Positions 8,075 to 16,027 of a DNA stretch of 64,000 bases are shown one piece after another. Made by a program: the position numbers and the translations under genes. This stretch comes from Desulfobacca_B sp046538075 (lineage in GTDB: Bacteria > Desulfobacterota > Desulfobaccia > Desulfobaccales > Desulfobaccaceae). The notes under the pieces are model-generated. The model ran no database searches and was not told the DNA's origin. It saw only the letters and a program-made list of their open reading frames with translations. The DNA lies in contig JBKHJN010000007.1 of the NCBI GenBank assembly GCA_046538075.1, forward strand, positions 1 through 64,000, written 5' to 3'. How positions within the stretch are numbered: position 1 is the stretch's first letter; every line of letters begins with the position of its first letter.

Positions 8075-8850
8075 TGGGCGCCAAAGCGGTCGAAATTAAA
8101 AACCTCTATCTCAGGTTAAACAACCTGCTTATCCTGGAAGATATTAACTTAGAGATTCAGGAAGGCCGGTTTGTCGGGGTGCTGGGACCCAACGGAGCTG
8201 GCAAAAGTTCTTTAATAAAGGTTATCCTGGGGCTGGTGAAACCTACCCGGGGCGAGATCCTGGTATGTGGCGACCCCCCTCGCCGGCTCAGACGGATGGG
8301 GCAGTTGGTAGGCTATCTGCCCCAAAGGCCATTAACTAACCCCCATTTCCCGGTGTCGGCCCTGGAGGTGGTGCTGATGGGACGCTATGGCCATATCGGC
8401 TTGGTAAAAAGGCCCGATGTGACCGACAAGGAAATTGCCCGTCAAAATCTGGACCGGGTGGGGATTGCCCATCTGGCCGAGCGTCCGATTGGCGAGCTTT
8501 CCGGCGGTGAACAGCAGCGGGTGTTCATTGCCCGGGCCTTGTCCGCCGAACCGCGCCTTCTGTTATTGGATGAGCCTACCGTTTCCCTGGATGTCTGTTC
8601 TCAGGATGAGTTGTACGACATCATCAATAAAGTCAAACTCGAACTGAACCTGACGGTAATCATGGCCTCGCACGATATCGGGGCGGTGGCCACCCATGTC
8701 GATGACATAATCTGCGTCAACCGTCGCATCCACGTCCACCAGCCGCCGCCTATCGGTCGCATTGCCCTGGAAAACACTTTCGGTTGCAGTGTGGAATTCC
8801 TGTTCCATGGGGAAATTCCGCATCGGGTGGTCCGAGTGCACGATGGCTGA
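8074..8850 (+). CDS. znuC: Zinc ABC transporter ATP-binding protein
   Basis: A 258-residue ATPase of the metal importer. It has Walker A GPNGAGKSS (about residues 38-46), the ABC signature LSGGEQQR and Walker B LLLLDEP followed by a D-loop and the switch histidine in MASHD. The start codon overlaps the znuA stop (TAATG), and the end overlaps znuB by 8 bases, so the three genes are translationally coupled. It drives metal uptake at the cytoplasmic face with ZnuB. Confidence 0.93.
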   Translation: MGAKAVEIKNLYLRLNNLLILEDINLEIQEGRFVGVLGPNGAGKSSLIKVILGLVKPTRGEILVCGDPPRRLRRMGQLVGYLPQRPLTNPHFPVSALEVVLMGRYGHIGLVKRPDVTDKEIARQNLDRVGIAHLAERPIGELSGGEQQRVFIARALSAEPRLLLLDEPTVSLDVCSQDELYDIINKVKLELNLTVIMASHDIGAVATHVDDIICVNRRIHVHQPPPIGRIALENTFGCSVEFLFHGEIPHRVVRVHDG

Positions 8851-9658
8851 CCTGCTGAACCTGGATTTTTTCCAACGGGCCTTGCTGGCCGGAGTGCTGT
8901 TAAGCGTGCTGTGCGGGGTGCTGTCGGTCTTTGTTATTCTGCGCCGGATGGCTTTTATCGGGGTCGGCATCTCGCACTCGGCGTTTGGTGGGGTGGCCCT
9001 GGGATTTCTTCTGGGAGTTGACCCCTTGTGGACCGGCGTTGGTTTCTCAGTGATGGTGGCCCTGCTTATCGAGTGGGTGCGCAGCCAGGGCCGCCTGGAA
9101 GAGGATGCCGCCATTGGCATCTTCTTTGCCGCGGCCATGGCCTTGGGGGTGGTTTTTCTTCACTTTTCAAGTACTTACAATGTTGATGTCTTTGGAGTGT
9201 TATTTGGCAATATCCTGGCCATCGGCGAAAGTCAATTAATGCAGATTCTGATTGTTGCGCTGGTCGTTCTGGCCACCGTGGCAGCCATTTTCAAAGAACT
9301 GGTTTTTTTGAGCTTCGATGAAGAAATGGCTTGGGTCAGCGGCATGCCGGTGGAGGGTCTGCGCTGCCTGTTTCTGGTCATTATGGCCCTGGTGATCATT
9401 GTCTCCATCTACCTTGTCGGCATAATCCTGGTATCGGCCCTGCTGGTCATCCCCGGCGCCATTGCCCGAAACCTGACCCAAAAGATCCGCACCATGGTGG
9501 CGGTTTCTATCGGTGCGGCCCTGAGTTCGACTTTGGGGGGGCTATACTTCTCTTACCTGGTGGATTGGCCCTCGGGGGCCACGGTGGTGTTGCTGTTGTC
9601 CTTAATTTTTTTCATTGCCACCCTGGCCTGCCGTTCGAGTACCAGGCAGACAGGATGA
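8843..9658 (+). CDS. znuB: Zinc ABC transporter permease
   Basis: An integral membrane protein of about 271 residues with seven to eight hydrophobic helices, ABC-3 family. I place the start at ATG 8843 (MADLLNLDFF), which overlaps the znuC stop by 8 bases. A longer frame from 8762 would overlap znuC by 89 bases and adds residues that are not membrane-like. The conserved GISHSAFGG segment near the N-terminus and the ILVSALLVIPGAIA segment are typical of metal permeases. It forms the channel for ZnuA-delivered metal. Confidence 0.92.
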   Translation: MADLLNLDFFQRALLAGVLLSVLCGVLSVFVILRRMAFIGVGISHSAFGGVALGFLLGVDPLWTGVGFSVMVALLIEWVRSQGRLEEDAAIGIFFAAAMALGVVFLHFSSTYNVDVFGVLFGNILAIGESQLMQILIVALVVLATVAAIFKELVFLSFDEEMAWVSGMPVEGLRCLFLVIMALVIIVSIYLVGIILVSALLVIPGAIARNLTQKIRTMVAVSIGAALSSTLGGLYFSYLVDWPSGATVVLLLSLIFFIATLACRSSTRQTG

Positions 9659-9784
9659 TTACCCCAAAGTTCCTCCCCCCGCCAATTTTATTGGTAGACT
9701 ATTATCACGCCCAATTGGGCTCGACCAAAGCCGGGTCTAACTGTCAGGGTTAAATTAAACTTTAAATTTTAATGGTAAATCGAT

Positions 9785-9790
9785 TATAAT
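9785..9790 (+). promoter_or_regulatory. Consensus -10 element upstream of kptA
   Basis: An exact TATAAT lies 62 bases before the kptA start. The expected -35 position (9762-9767, TTAAAT) matches poorly. Between it and the gene is a short inverted repeat, CTGGCA...TGCCAG, in the leader. The znuB-kptA gap also holds the perfect palindrome GCCCAATTGGGC (9709-9720). Confidence 0.4.
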
Positions 9791-9851
9791 ACTGGCAGCC
9801 TGACTGCTTTGCCAGTCGGGGTAAGGATCAATTTTATAAAACAGGGTAATC

Positions 9852-10610
9852 ATGTCTCGGCCGCAACAACGCTTAGAGTCGCTGGGGCGGATGCTGACCT
9901 ACATCCTCAGTCACCGGCCGGACGAGTTCGGCCTGGTGCTGGACTCCGAGGGCTGGCTGTCCCTCAAAAACCTCCTCCAGGTTTTGGCTGAAGAGCCGGG
10001 TTGGGGGTTTGTCCGCCGCTCCCATCTGCTGGACGCGGTTCACCTCCTCACTCCGCCGCGCTTTGAAGTTTCCGATAATCTGATCCGGAGTCGGCCCCTG
10101 GGCGCCGCGGCCGGCTATGGTTGCGAAAGTGAGTGGCCGCCTGTCCTGCTTTATCGGGCCATTACCCGAAAATCCCATGCGGTGGTGGCCCAGCATGGCC
10201 TGCGGCCCCCGACCGACGGTCAGCTAGTGCTAGCCCGAACTCCAGAGATGGCCCAGCGAATTGGCCGGCGCCGGGATCCCCAGGCAGTGCTGGTAACGGT
10301 TCAGGCTCAGGCCGCGGCTGGTGCCGGAGGAATATTTTATCCTTATGGCGAAGCCCTTTTTCTGACCGACGCCATTTTGCCGCATTTTTTGCAGCTCCCG
10401 CCCTGCCCCAAAGAGGGCCCAAAGAAACCGGCCCCCATGCCTGCCGCCGCCGAAGAAGCCGGGCCTGAGCCGATGATTCCTGGAGCTGTGCTGCTGGATA
10501 TCCAAGGCAAGCCGGTAAACCGGGGCCAAGACCGCCGGCGCAAGCGGGGACCGGAGTGGAAAGAACAGGTACGGTTGGAGCGACGCCAGCGCCGCCGCCA
10601 GCCGCGCTGA
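9852..10610 (+). CDS. kptA: RNA 2'-phosphotransferase (Tpt1/KptA family), divergent
   Basis: A 252-residue protein. Residues 1-185 match the KptA fold: an N-terminal winged-helix part with LSHRPDEFGLVLDSEGWLS, and a C-terminal ADP-ribosyltransferase-like part with LYRAITRKSHAVVAQHGLRP and a late FYPYGEALFLTD. The family moves an internal RNA 2'-phosphate to NAD+; its bacterial role is unsettled because bacteria lack the eukaryal tRNA splicing pathway. The usual LYHGT and HVHLS motifs are altered, so activity is uncertain. A tail of about 65 Pro, Arg and Lys-rich residues is not part of the usual domain. No RNA ligase gene is nearby. Confidence 0.75.
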   Translation: MSRPQQRLESLGRMLTYILSHRPDEFGLVLDSEGWLSLKNLLQVLAEEPGWGFVRRSHLLDAVHLLTPPRFEVSDNLIRSRPLGAAAGYGCESEWPPVLLYRAITRKSHAVVAQHGLRPPTDGQLVLARTPEMAQRIGRRRDPQAVLVTVQAQAAAGAGGIFYPYGEALFLTDAILPHFLQLPPCPKEGPKKPAPMPAAAEEAGPEPMIPGAVLLDIQGKPVNRGQDRRRKRGPEWKEQVRLERRQRRRQPR

Positions 10611-10731
10611 CCCCTGACCAGCACCAGACCAAAGGAACGCTAGGGGTCAACCGGCTTCCATGGTCTTTCGGGCCTCAGAAGTTGGAGGCTTCGATGCAGC
10701 AGTCTTACGCCCTCCATGGAGTAAACAAGCA

Positions 10732-11286
10732 ATGGACGCGCTGATTGTCTTGGGGGCGCTGGTCGGGCAGGACGGCCATCCGGGCCGGGTCGCCCGGTTT
10801 CGGATGAGCCATGCGCTGCGCTTAGCCATAGAGCACTATCCCCACAGTTGCCTGATCTTGAGCGGCGGCCAGCGGAAGGGCACCCCGACTTCGGAGGCCC
10901 GGGCCCTGGCCGCCTGGGGTTTGGCCTGGGCCGAATCAGTGTGGGACCAAGGGGTCCGGGAGCGGCTCGATGGACGCCTGATCTACGAGGAAGGCAGCCT
11001 TACCACCGCCGAGTCGGCTTGCAACACCGCCAGGCTGCTGCGCCAGAAGGGCTTAACCCAGGCCGGTCTGGTAACCGACAGCCTCCATATCCACCGGGCC
11101 GTCTATCTGTTCGCCCGCCATTTTGCCGACCACCAACTCCACCTCCAGCCCCTGCCTATACCCGGACTTTATGCCGATTATTGGCGGCGGCGGCGCTATG
11201 CCCGGCTGAGCAAGCTGGTACTGCGGGAAGGGGGGGCCTGGGTCAAGTTGCTGGGACAACAGCTGCTGGGCCGCATTCCGGGTTGA
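10732..11286 (+). CDS. DUF218 (YdcF/SanA/ElyC-like) protein
   Basis: A 184-residue protein when started at ATG 10732, where the family core begins (DALIVLGALVGQDGHPG). An upstream start at 10660 would add 24 unlike residues. DUF218 hallmarks are the LILSGG strand end, EARALA, and T-A-S-A-C-N-T-A in the central helix (the ExxxxT.EN region), then LVTDSLHIHRAVYLF (usual TSxxHxxRA). Members act at or near the envelope and are linked to polyprenyl-carrier handling in E. coli ElyC; enzymatic activity is unproven. This copy has no membrane segment. It follows kptA by about 120 bases on the same strand. Confidence 0.75.
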   Translation: MDALIVLGALVGQDGHPGRVARFRMSHALRLAIEHYPHSCLILSGGQRKGTPTSEARALAAWGLAWAESVWDQGVRERLDGRLIYEEGSLTTAESACNTARLLRQKGLTQAGLVTDSLHIHRAVYLFARHFADHQLHLQPLPIPGLYADYWRRRRYARLSKLVLREGGAWVKLLGQQLLGRIPG

Positions 11287-11458
11287 CTATTTTCGAATTG
11301 TAAAGTAAGTCAATGCTTTAATTGATAAAATCTAAATATCAACCCTGAATTCAGCAGGAACCTGGGCCCGGTTCCGGGGGCGGCCAAGCCCCGGAGCAGC
11401 GTAACTTCTTAGAGTCTTAAGGAAATTTTAAAAAAATACTTCTGATCACAAAATATTC

Positions 11459-11487
11459 TTGACAAAAAGGCCAGATGATCGTAAAAA
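11459..11487 (+). promoter_or_regulatory. Promoter of the nuo operon
   Basis: A perfect TTGACA (11459-11464), a 17-base spacer and TAAAAA (11482-11487, four of six matches). The predicted leader to the nuoEF ATG is about 85 bases. The gap 11287-11458 also holds two short inverted repeats (GGAACC...GGTTCC and CCGGGG...CCCCGG) without a T-run. Confidence 0.6.
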
Positions 11488-11577
11488 CTACCTGTCTTGG
11501 GTAAACATGGTTGACCCGCTGAAGTGATTGTGGATTTTTTCTTTATATAACCATTCCTCCGCTTGAGGCATGTTAAA

Positions 11578-13422
11578 ATGTTGGAATTGAAAAGGCCGGT
11601 AAGCGCTGAATTGACCCCCGAGCAGGTAAACCGCATAAAAGAGGTGTGCACCCAACTAAAGCAGGTGCGGGGCAAATTGCTGCCAATCTTGCATGCGGTG
11701 CAAGACATCTGCAACAACTGGCTGCCGATGGAAGCCTTGCAGTTGGTCTCCCAGGAGCTGGACCTCCCCTATGGCTATCTTTATGGGGTGTTGAGCTTTT
11801 ACTCCATGTATTCGACTTCTCCCCGGGGCAAATATATTATCCGGATGTGCGAGTCACCGCCGTGCCACATCAATGGGGCTGACAATATCCTGGAAACTTT
11901 AAAGGCGGAATTGGCCATTGAAGTGGGGCAAACCACCGACGACGGCCTCTTTACTTTGGAACAAACCGCCTGTCTGGGGGTGTGCGAAGTGGCCCCGGCC
12001 ATGCAAATCAATGAGGTGGTGTTCGGCAACCTGACCTCTGACCGGGTGAAACAGATCATTGCCGACTACCGGGCCGGGAAAACGGTGGATTACCGGACCT
12101 TGCCCCGCACCACCAATCCTTTAAGTGCCTATCCCCCCAGCCCTGATGAATTGATCCTGTTCCAGAATGTCGACCAGATCGATCCGATGAAAATCGAAGA
12201 CTATCTGGACCGGGGCGGTTATGAGGCCTTGAAAAAGGCGGTCACCACCATGACTTCGGAAGAGGTGGTCAATGAAGCCAAGGCCTCCGGTCTGAGAGGC
12301 CGCGGCGGCGCTGGCTTCCCGGCCGGACTGAAGTGGTCCTTTACCCTGCCCAATCCCAATACCCCGAAATATATTGTCTGTAATGCTGATGAAGGCGAAC
12401 CCGGGACCATTAAAGACCGCTACATCATGGAAGGCGACCCGCATCGGGTGCTGGAGGGCATGGCTATTGCCGGCTATGCTGTAGGCGCCTCGCACGGCTA
12501 TATCTATGTCCGGGGTGAATATTATCTGTCCATGCTACGGTTGCAAAACGCCATTGATCAGGCCACATCTAAAGGTTATTTGGGCAAAAACATCTTGGGC
12601 ACTGATTTCAGCTTTACTATTGAAGTTCAGACCGGCGGCGGGGCCTATGTGTGCGGCGAAGAGACCGGGCTGATCGAATCGATCGAAGGCGAGCGAGGCA
12701 ATCCCCGGGTAAAGCCGCCGTTTCCTGGGGTAGTGGGGGTTTGGGGCAAACCGACCATTGTCAACAACGTCGAGACCCTTTCCAGCGTGCCGTCCATTAT
12801 TTTGCACGGCGGCGAATGGTATAAAAAGAAAGGTACCGAGGACTCGGCTGGCACCAAGATCTTCCAGGTAGTGGGGCACGTGCAGCGCCCGGCGGTGGTG
12901 GAGGCCAACCTGGGTATGCCGCTGCGGGAGTTGATTGAAAAATATGGCGAGGGGGTCCGGGAAGGCAAAAAATTCAAAGCCTGCCAGACCGGCGGTACCT
13001 CGTTCGGCTTCCTGACCGAAGACTTGCTGGACACCCCTATGGAATATGCCGCCATGGGCAAAGTCGGCGGCGCCCTGGGCTCGGGGACCATGCTGGTTAT
13101 GGACGAAAATACCTGTATTGTTGATGTGGTGCGCTGCATCCTGAAATTTTTCCAGCACGAGTCCTGTGGTTTCTGCCTCCCCTGCCGTCGGGGGACGCGC
13201 ATCCTCTATGATCTGATCTGTAAAATCGCCAGCGGTCAGGGGGAGGAAGCTGATCTGGACAAAATGATTAAGGTGGCTCAGGTGATGGCTGATACTGCCA
13301 ACTGTGCCCTGGCCATGAGTCCGATCTTTTTCATTCAAACCACTATTGAGCGTTTCCGCGACGAATATCTGGCCCATATTGACGGCCGCTGCCCGGCCGG
13401 GGTCTGCAAGATCATCAAATAA
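11578..13422 (+). CDS. nuoEF: NADH-quinone oxidoreductase, fused NuoE-NuoF subunit
   Basis: A 614-residue fusion. Residues 1 to about 175 are the thioredoxin-like NuoE domain with the [2Fe-2S] ligands CESPPC and CLGVC. The rest is NuoF: the FMN/NADH site GLRGRGGAGFPAGLKW, NADEGEPGTIKDR, GAYVCGEETGLIESIEG, and the N3 [4Fe-4S] site ESCGFCLPCRRGT. It ends in HIDGRCPAGVCKIIK, the motif that in HydB/HymB-type proteins leads into a C-terminal ferredoxin domain, absent here. ATG 11578 is chosen because GAGG lies 9 bases upstream; a TTG at 11563 is also in frame. It is the first gene of the operon and supplies the NADH dehydrogenase module with NuoG. Confidence 0.95.
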   Translation: MLELKRPVSAELTPEQVNRIKEVCTQLKQVRGKLLPILHAVQDICNNWLPMEALQLVSQELDLPYGYLYGVLSFYSMYSTSPRGKYIIRMCESPPCHINGADNILETLKAELAIEVGQTTDDGLFTLEQTACLGVCEVAPAMQINEVVFGNLTSDRVKQIIADYRAGKTVDYRTLPRTTNPLSAYPPSPDELILFQNVDQIDPMKIEDYLDRGGYEALKKAVTTMTSEEVVNEAKASGLRGRGGAGFPAGLKWSFTLPNPNTPKYIVCNADEGEPGTIKDRYIMEGDPHRVLEGMAIAGYAVGASHGYIYVRGEYYLSMLRLQNAIDQATSKGYLGKNILGTDFSFTIEVQTGGGAYVCGEETGLIESIEGERGNPRVKPPFPGVVGVWGKPTIVNNVETLSSVPSIILHGGEWYKKKGTEDSAGTKIFQVVGHVQRPAVVEANLGMPLRELIEKYGEGVREGKKFKACQTGGTSFGFLTEDLLDTPMEYAAMGKVGGALGSGTMLVMDENTCIVDVVRCILKFFQHESCGFCLPCRRGTRILYDLICKIASGQGEEADLDKMIKVAQVMADTANCALAMSPIFFIQTTIERFRDEYLAHIDGRCPAGVCKIIK

Positions 13423-13454
13423 TTAGGAAGACCGGCTGATTAAAGGAGCACCCA

Positions 13455-13811
13455 ATGCTCATCGGTTATTTACCTATCTTGGTTTATCTGATCATCTCGA
13501 TCGGGTTGGCAGTGTTGATCGTCGCTCTCTCCGAAGCCCTGGGGAGGAAGACCCATACTCCAGTTAAAGATCTGCCTTACGAGTGCGGTATGGTGCCGCT
13601 GAGCGATGCCCGCCACCGTTATACGGTCAGATTCTATGTCATCGCCATGTTCTTTCTGGTGTTCGACATTGAAGCGATCTTCCTCTATCCCTGGGGGGTG
13701 ATGTTTAAGCACTTGGGATTATTCGGCCTGATCGAGATGGGAGTGTTTATTTTAATCCTGGTGGTCGGATTGGCCTATGTTTGGGGTAAGGGGGCCTTGG
13801 AATGGGAATAG
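13455..13811 (+). CDS. nuoA: NADH-quinone oxidoreductase subunit A
   Basis: A 118-residue membrane protein with three helices. The conserved loop PYECGMVPLSDARHRYTVRFY and the helix start FLVFDIEAIFLYPW are diagnostic. It lies at the junction of the peripheral arm and the proton-pumping arm near the quinone site. A ribosome binding site AAGGAG precedes the ATG. Its last 10 bases overlap nuoB. Confidence 0.97.
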   Translation: MLIGYLPILVYLIISIGLAVLIVALSEALGRKTHTPVKDLPYECGMVPLSDARHRYTVRFYVIAMFFLVFDIEAIFLYPWGVMFKHLGLFGLIEMGVFILILVVGLAYVWGKGALEWE

Positions 13812-14317
13812 AAGAACATTTAGGAAATAACGTTCTGACAACTACCCTGGAGAAGTTGGTGGACTGGGGCCGGAAAAGTTCGCTCTGGCCCTGTACTTTT
13901 GGTCTGGCCTGCTGTGCCATCGAAATGATTGTCACCGCCGCCAATCGCTGGGATATCGCCCGGTTCGGCATGGAGGCCTTCCGGGCTTCGCCCCGACAGG
14001 CCGATTTGATGATTGTCGCCGGGACAGTTTGCAAGAAGATGGTGCCGGCGGTGGTGCGCATTTATGAGCAGATGCCTGAACCCAAGTGGGTGATTGCCAT
14101 GGGGGCCTGTGCCTCCTCCGGCGGCATCTTTGACAGCTACGCGGTGGTCCAGGGCATTGATTTGTATCTGCCCGTCGATGTCTATGTCCCCGGCTGTCCG
14201 CCGCGGCCGGAGGGACTGCTGTATGGCATCCTTAGGTTGCACGAGAAGATCCTGACAGATCCCTTTTTAACCAAGCAATATCGCGAAAGACTGCAAGCCA
14301 GGCAGGAGGCGGCATGA
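13802..14317 (+). CDS. nuoB: NADH-quinone oxidoreductase subunit B
   Basis: A 171-residue peripheral subunit carrying cluster N2, the last electron carrier before quinone. Its four ligands are visible: the tandem pair C37-C38 (in CTFGLACCAIEM), C103 (GACASSGG) and C132 (VPGCPPRPE). The start codon lies inside the end of nuoA, and the stop overlaps nuoC as ATGA, so A, B and C are translationally coupled. Confidence 0.98.
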   Translation: MGIEEHLGNNVLTTTLEKLVDWGRKSSLWPCTFGLACCAIEMIVTAANRWDIARFGMEAFRASPRQADLMIVAGTVCKKMVPAVVRIYEQMPEPKWVIAMGACASSGGIFDSYAVVQGIDLYLPVDVYVPGCPPRPEGLLYGILRLHEKILTDPFLTKQYRERLQARQEAA

Positions 14318-14772
14318 GCGCGGCGGTTGAAAGAGTCCAGGCCCAATTTCCCGAGGAAGTCGTGGAAATCTATGAATTCCGCGGCGATACTACCATCATT
14401 ATCAAGCCGGATAAAATAGTCGAAATCTGTACCCTGCTGCGCGATGATCGCCAGACCTCCTTCCGCTACCTGTCTTCAATCTCAGCGGTAGATTACCTGC
14501 CGGCCAGTCCCCGGTTTGCCGTGGTCTATCATCTTTATTCCCACAAATACAAAGATCGGGTGGCCCTGAAGGCCTTACTGGCAGATGATGAATATCCCCG
14601 CATCCACTCGGTGGTGCCGGTCTGGTCGACGGCCAATTGGCATGAGCGGGAATGTTATGATCTGATGGGCATCAAGTTTCGCGGTCATCCTGATTTACGG
14701 CGTATTTTAACGCCGCCGGAATGTGAAGGATATTTTCCTTTGCGTAAAGAAATCCCTGTGCGGGGTCTATAG
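14314..14772 (+). CDS. nuoC: NADH-quinone oxidoreductase subunit C
   Basis: A 152-residue subunit of the peripheral arm (30-kDa subunit family), ending in the family signature HERECYDLMGIKFRGHPDLRR and the ILTP segment. It is separate from NuoD here, unlike the E. coli NuoCD fusion. It overlaps nuoB by four bases and is 12 bases from nuoD. Confidence 0.96.
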   Translation: MSAAVERVQAQFPEEVVEIYEFRGDTTIIIKPDKIVEICTLLRDDRQTSFRYLSSISAVDYLPASPRFAVVYHLYSHKYKDRVALKALLADDEYPRIHSVVPVWSTANWHERECYDLMGIKFRGHPDLRRILTPPECEGYFPLRKEIPVRGL

Positions 14773-14784
14773 GAAGTCAAAACC

Positions 14785-15975
14785 ATGAATGGCGCTCAAT
14801 CTATGCCTCAGACCGAAACCATGGTCCTCAATCTGGGACCCCAGCATCCCAGCACCCACGGGGTGTTGCGGGTAGTGCTGGAGCTCGATGGCGAGGTTAT
14901 TGTCAAGGCCGACCCGGATATTGGCTACTTGCACCGCGGCATCGAAAAGATGTGCGAGTTCCGGACCTATCATCAGTGTCTGCCCTTAACCGACCGGATT
15001 GATTATCTGGCCGGTTCGGCCAACAATTTGGGTTTTGTGTTAGCAGTTGAAAAACTCCTGGGGGTCGAGGTTCCCAAACGGACCCAGTATATCCGGGTGC
15101 TGATTGCCGAGTTGACCCGGATTTCCAGCCATCTGTTCTGGCTGGGGACCCACGGCCACGACTTGGGAGCTATGACCCCATTGTTCTACGCCTTCCGTGA
15201 ACGGGAAAAGCTGATGGACCTGTTCGAGATGGTTTGGGGCGGGCGGCTGTTCCCCTGTTATTTCCGGATCGGGGGGCTGGCTGCCGACCTGCCGGAAGGG
15301 TTCACCGACAAGGTCTGGGAGTTTGTAGATACCTTTCCCAAGAAAATCGAAGACTATGAAAATCTGTTGACCTACAATCGCATCTGGATTGCCCGGACCA
15401 AAGGGGTAGGGGTAATGACCCCGGACGAGGTGCTGGATTGGGGCTGGTCGGGCCCCATGGCCCGGGGCTCCGGAGTGGATTGGGACCTGCGCCGAGATAA
15501 TCCCTATTCCAGATATGAAGACTTTGATTTTGTGGTGCCCCTGGGGAAAAATGGCGATACCTACGACCGTTACCTGGTGCGGATGGAGGAGATGCGCCAG
15601 AGCAACCGGATTGTCCGCCAGGCATTGGAAGGTCTGCCTCCGGGGGAGATAAATGTTGCTGATCCCCGCATCGCGCTGCCCCCTAAGGAGCTGGTCTACA
15701 ACAACATCGAGGCCTTGATCAATCATTTCCTGATTATTGAAGAAGGAATCAAACCCCCGGTCGGGGAGGTGTACCAGGCTATCGAGGCTCCCAAAGGGGA
15801 ACTGGGGTTTTATATTGTCAGTGATGGCAGCGGCCATCCGCTGCGGGTAAAGATCCGGGCTCCCTCCTTTGTCAATCTGGCGGCCCTGGGGAAGCTGGCT
15901 CAGGGTCGGCTGTTGGCTGATTTAATCGCCCTCATTGGCACCATGGATATCGTCCTGGCCGATGTGGACCGCTGA
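14785..15975 (+). CDS. nuoD: NADH-quinone oxidoreductase subunit D
   Basis: A 396-residue, 49-kDa-type subunit related to the large subunit of NiFe hydrogenases. It forms the quinone pocket with NuoB. The N-terminal LGPQHPSTHGVLR loop contains the quinone-pocket histidine, and the sequence runs through DIGYLHRGIEK, the RISSHLFWLGT helix and the GELGFYIVSDGSG segment, ending DIVLADVDR. The ribosome binding site AGGAAG lies before the ATG. Full length for the family. Confidence 0.98.
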   Translation: MNGAQSMPQTETMVLNLGPQHPSTHGVLRVVLELDGEVIVKADPDIGYLHRGIEKMCEFRTYHQCLPLTDRIDYLAGSANNLGFVLAVEKLLGVEVPKRTQYIRVLIAELTRISSHLFWLGTHGHDLGAMTPLFYAFREREKLMDLFEMVWGGRLFPCYFRIGGLAADLPEGFTDKVWEFVDTFPKKIEDYENLLTYNRIWIARTKGVGVMTPDEVLDWGWSGPMARGSGVDWDLRRDNPYSRYEDFDFVVPLGKNGDTYDRYLVRMEEMRQSNRIVRQALEGLPPGEINVADPRIALPPKELVYNNIEALINHFLIIEEGIKPPVGEVYQAIEAPKGELGFYIVSDGSGHPLRVKIRAPSFVNLAALGKLAQGRLLADLIALIGTMDIVLADVDR

Positions 15976-16027
15976 TGGCAATAAGAATCTAAGTATCAAA
16001 TTGTGGCCTTACAGTTAGGATTAGAAG

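Noticed and set aside
12535..13377. 280-codon minus-strand frame inside nuoEF
   Set aside because: Antisense shadow of the NuoF coding sequence with no domain and no ribosome binding site.
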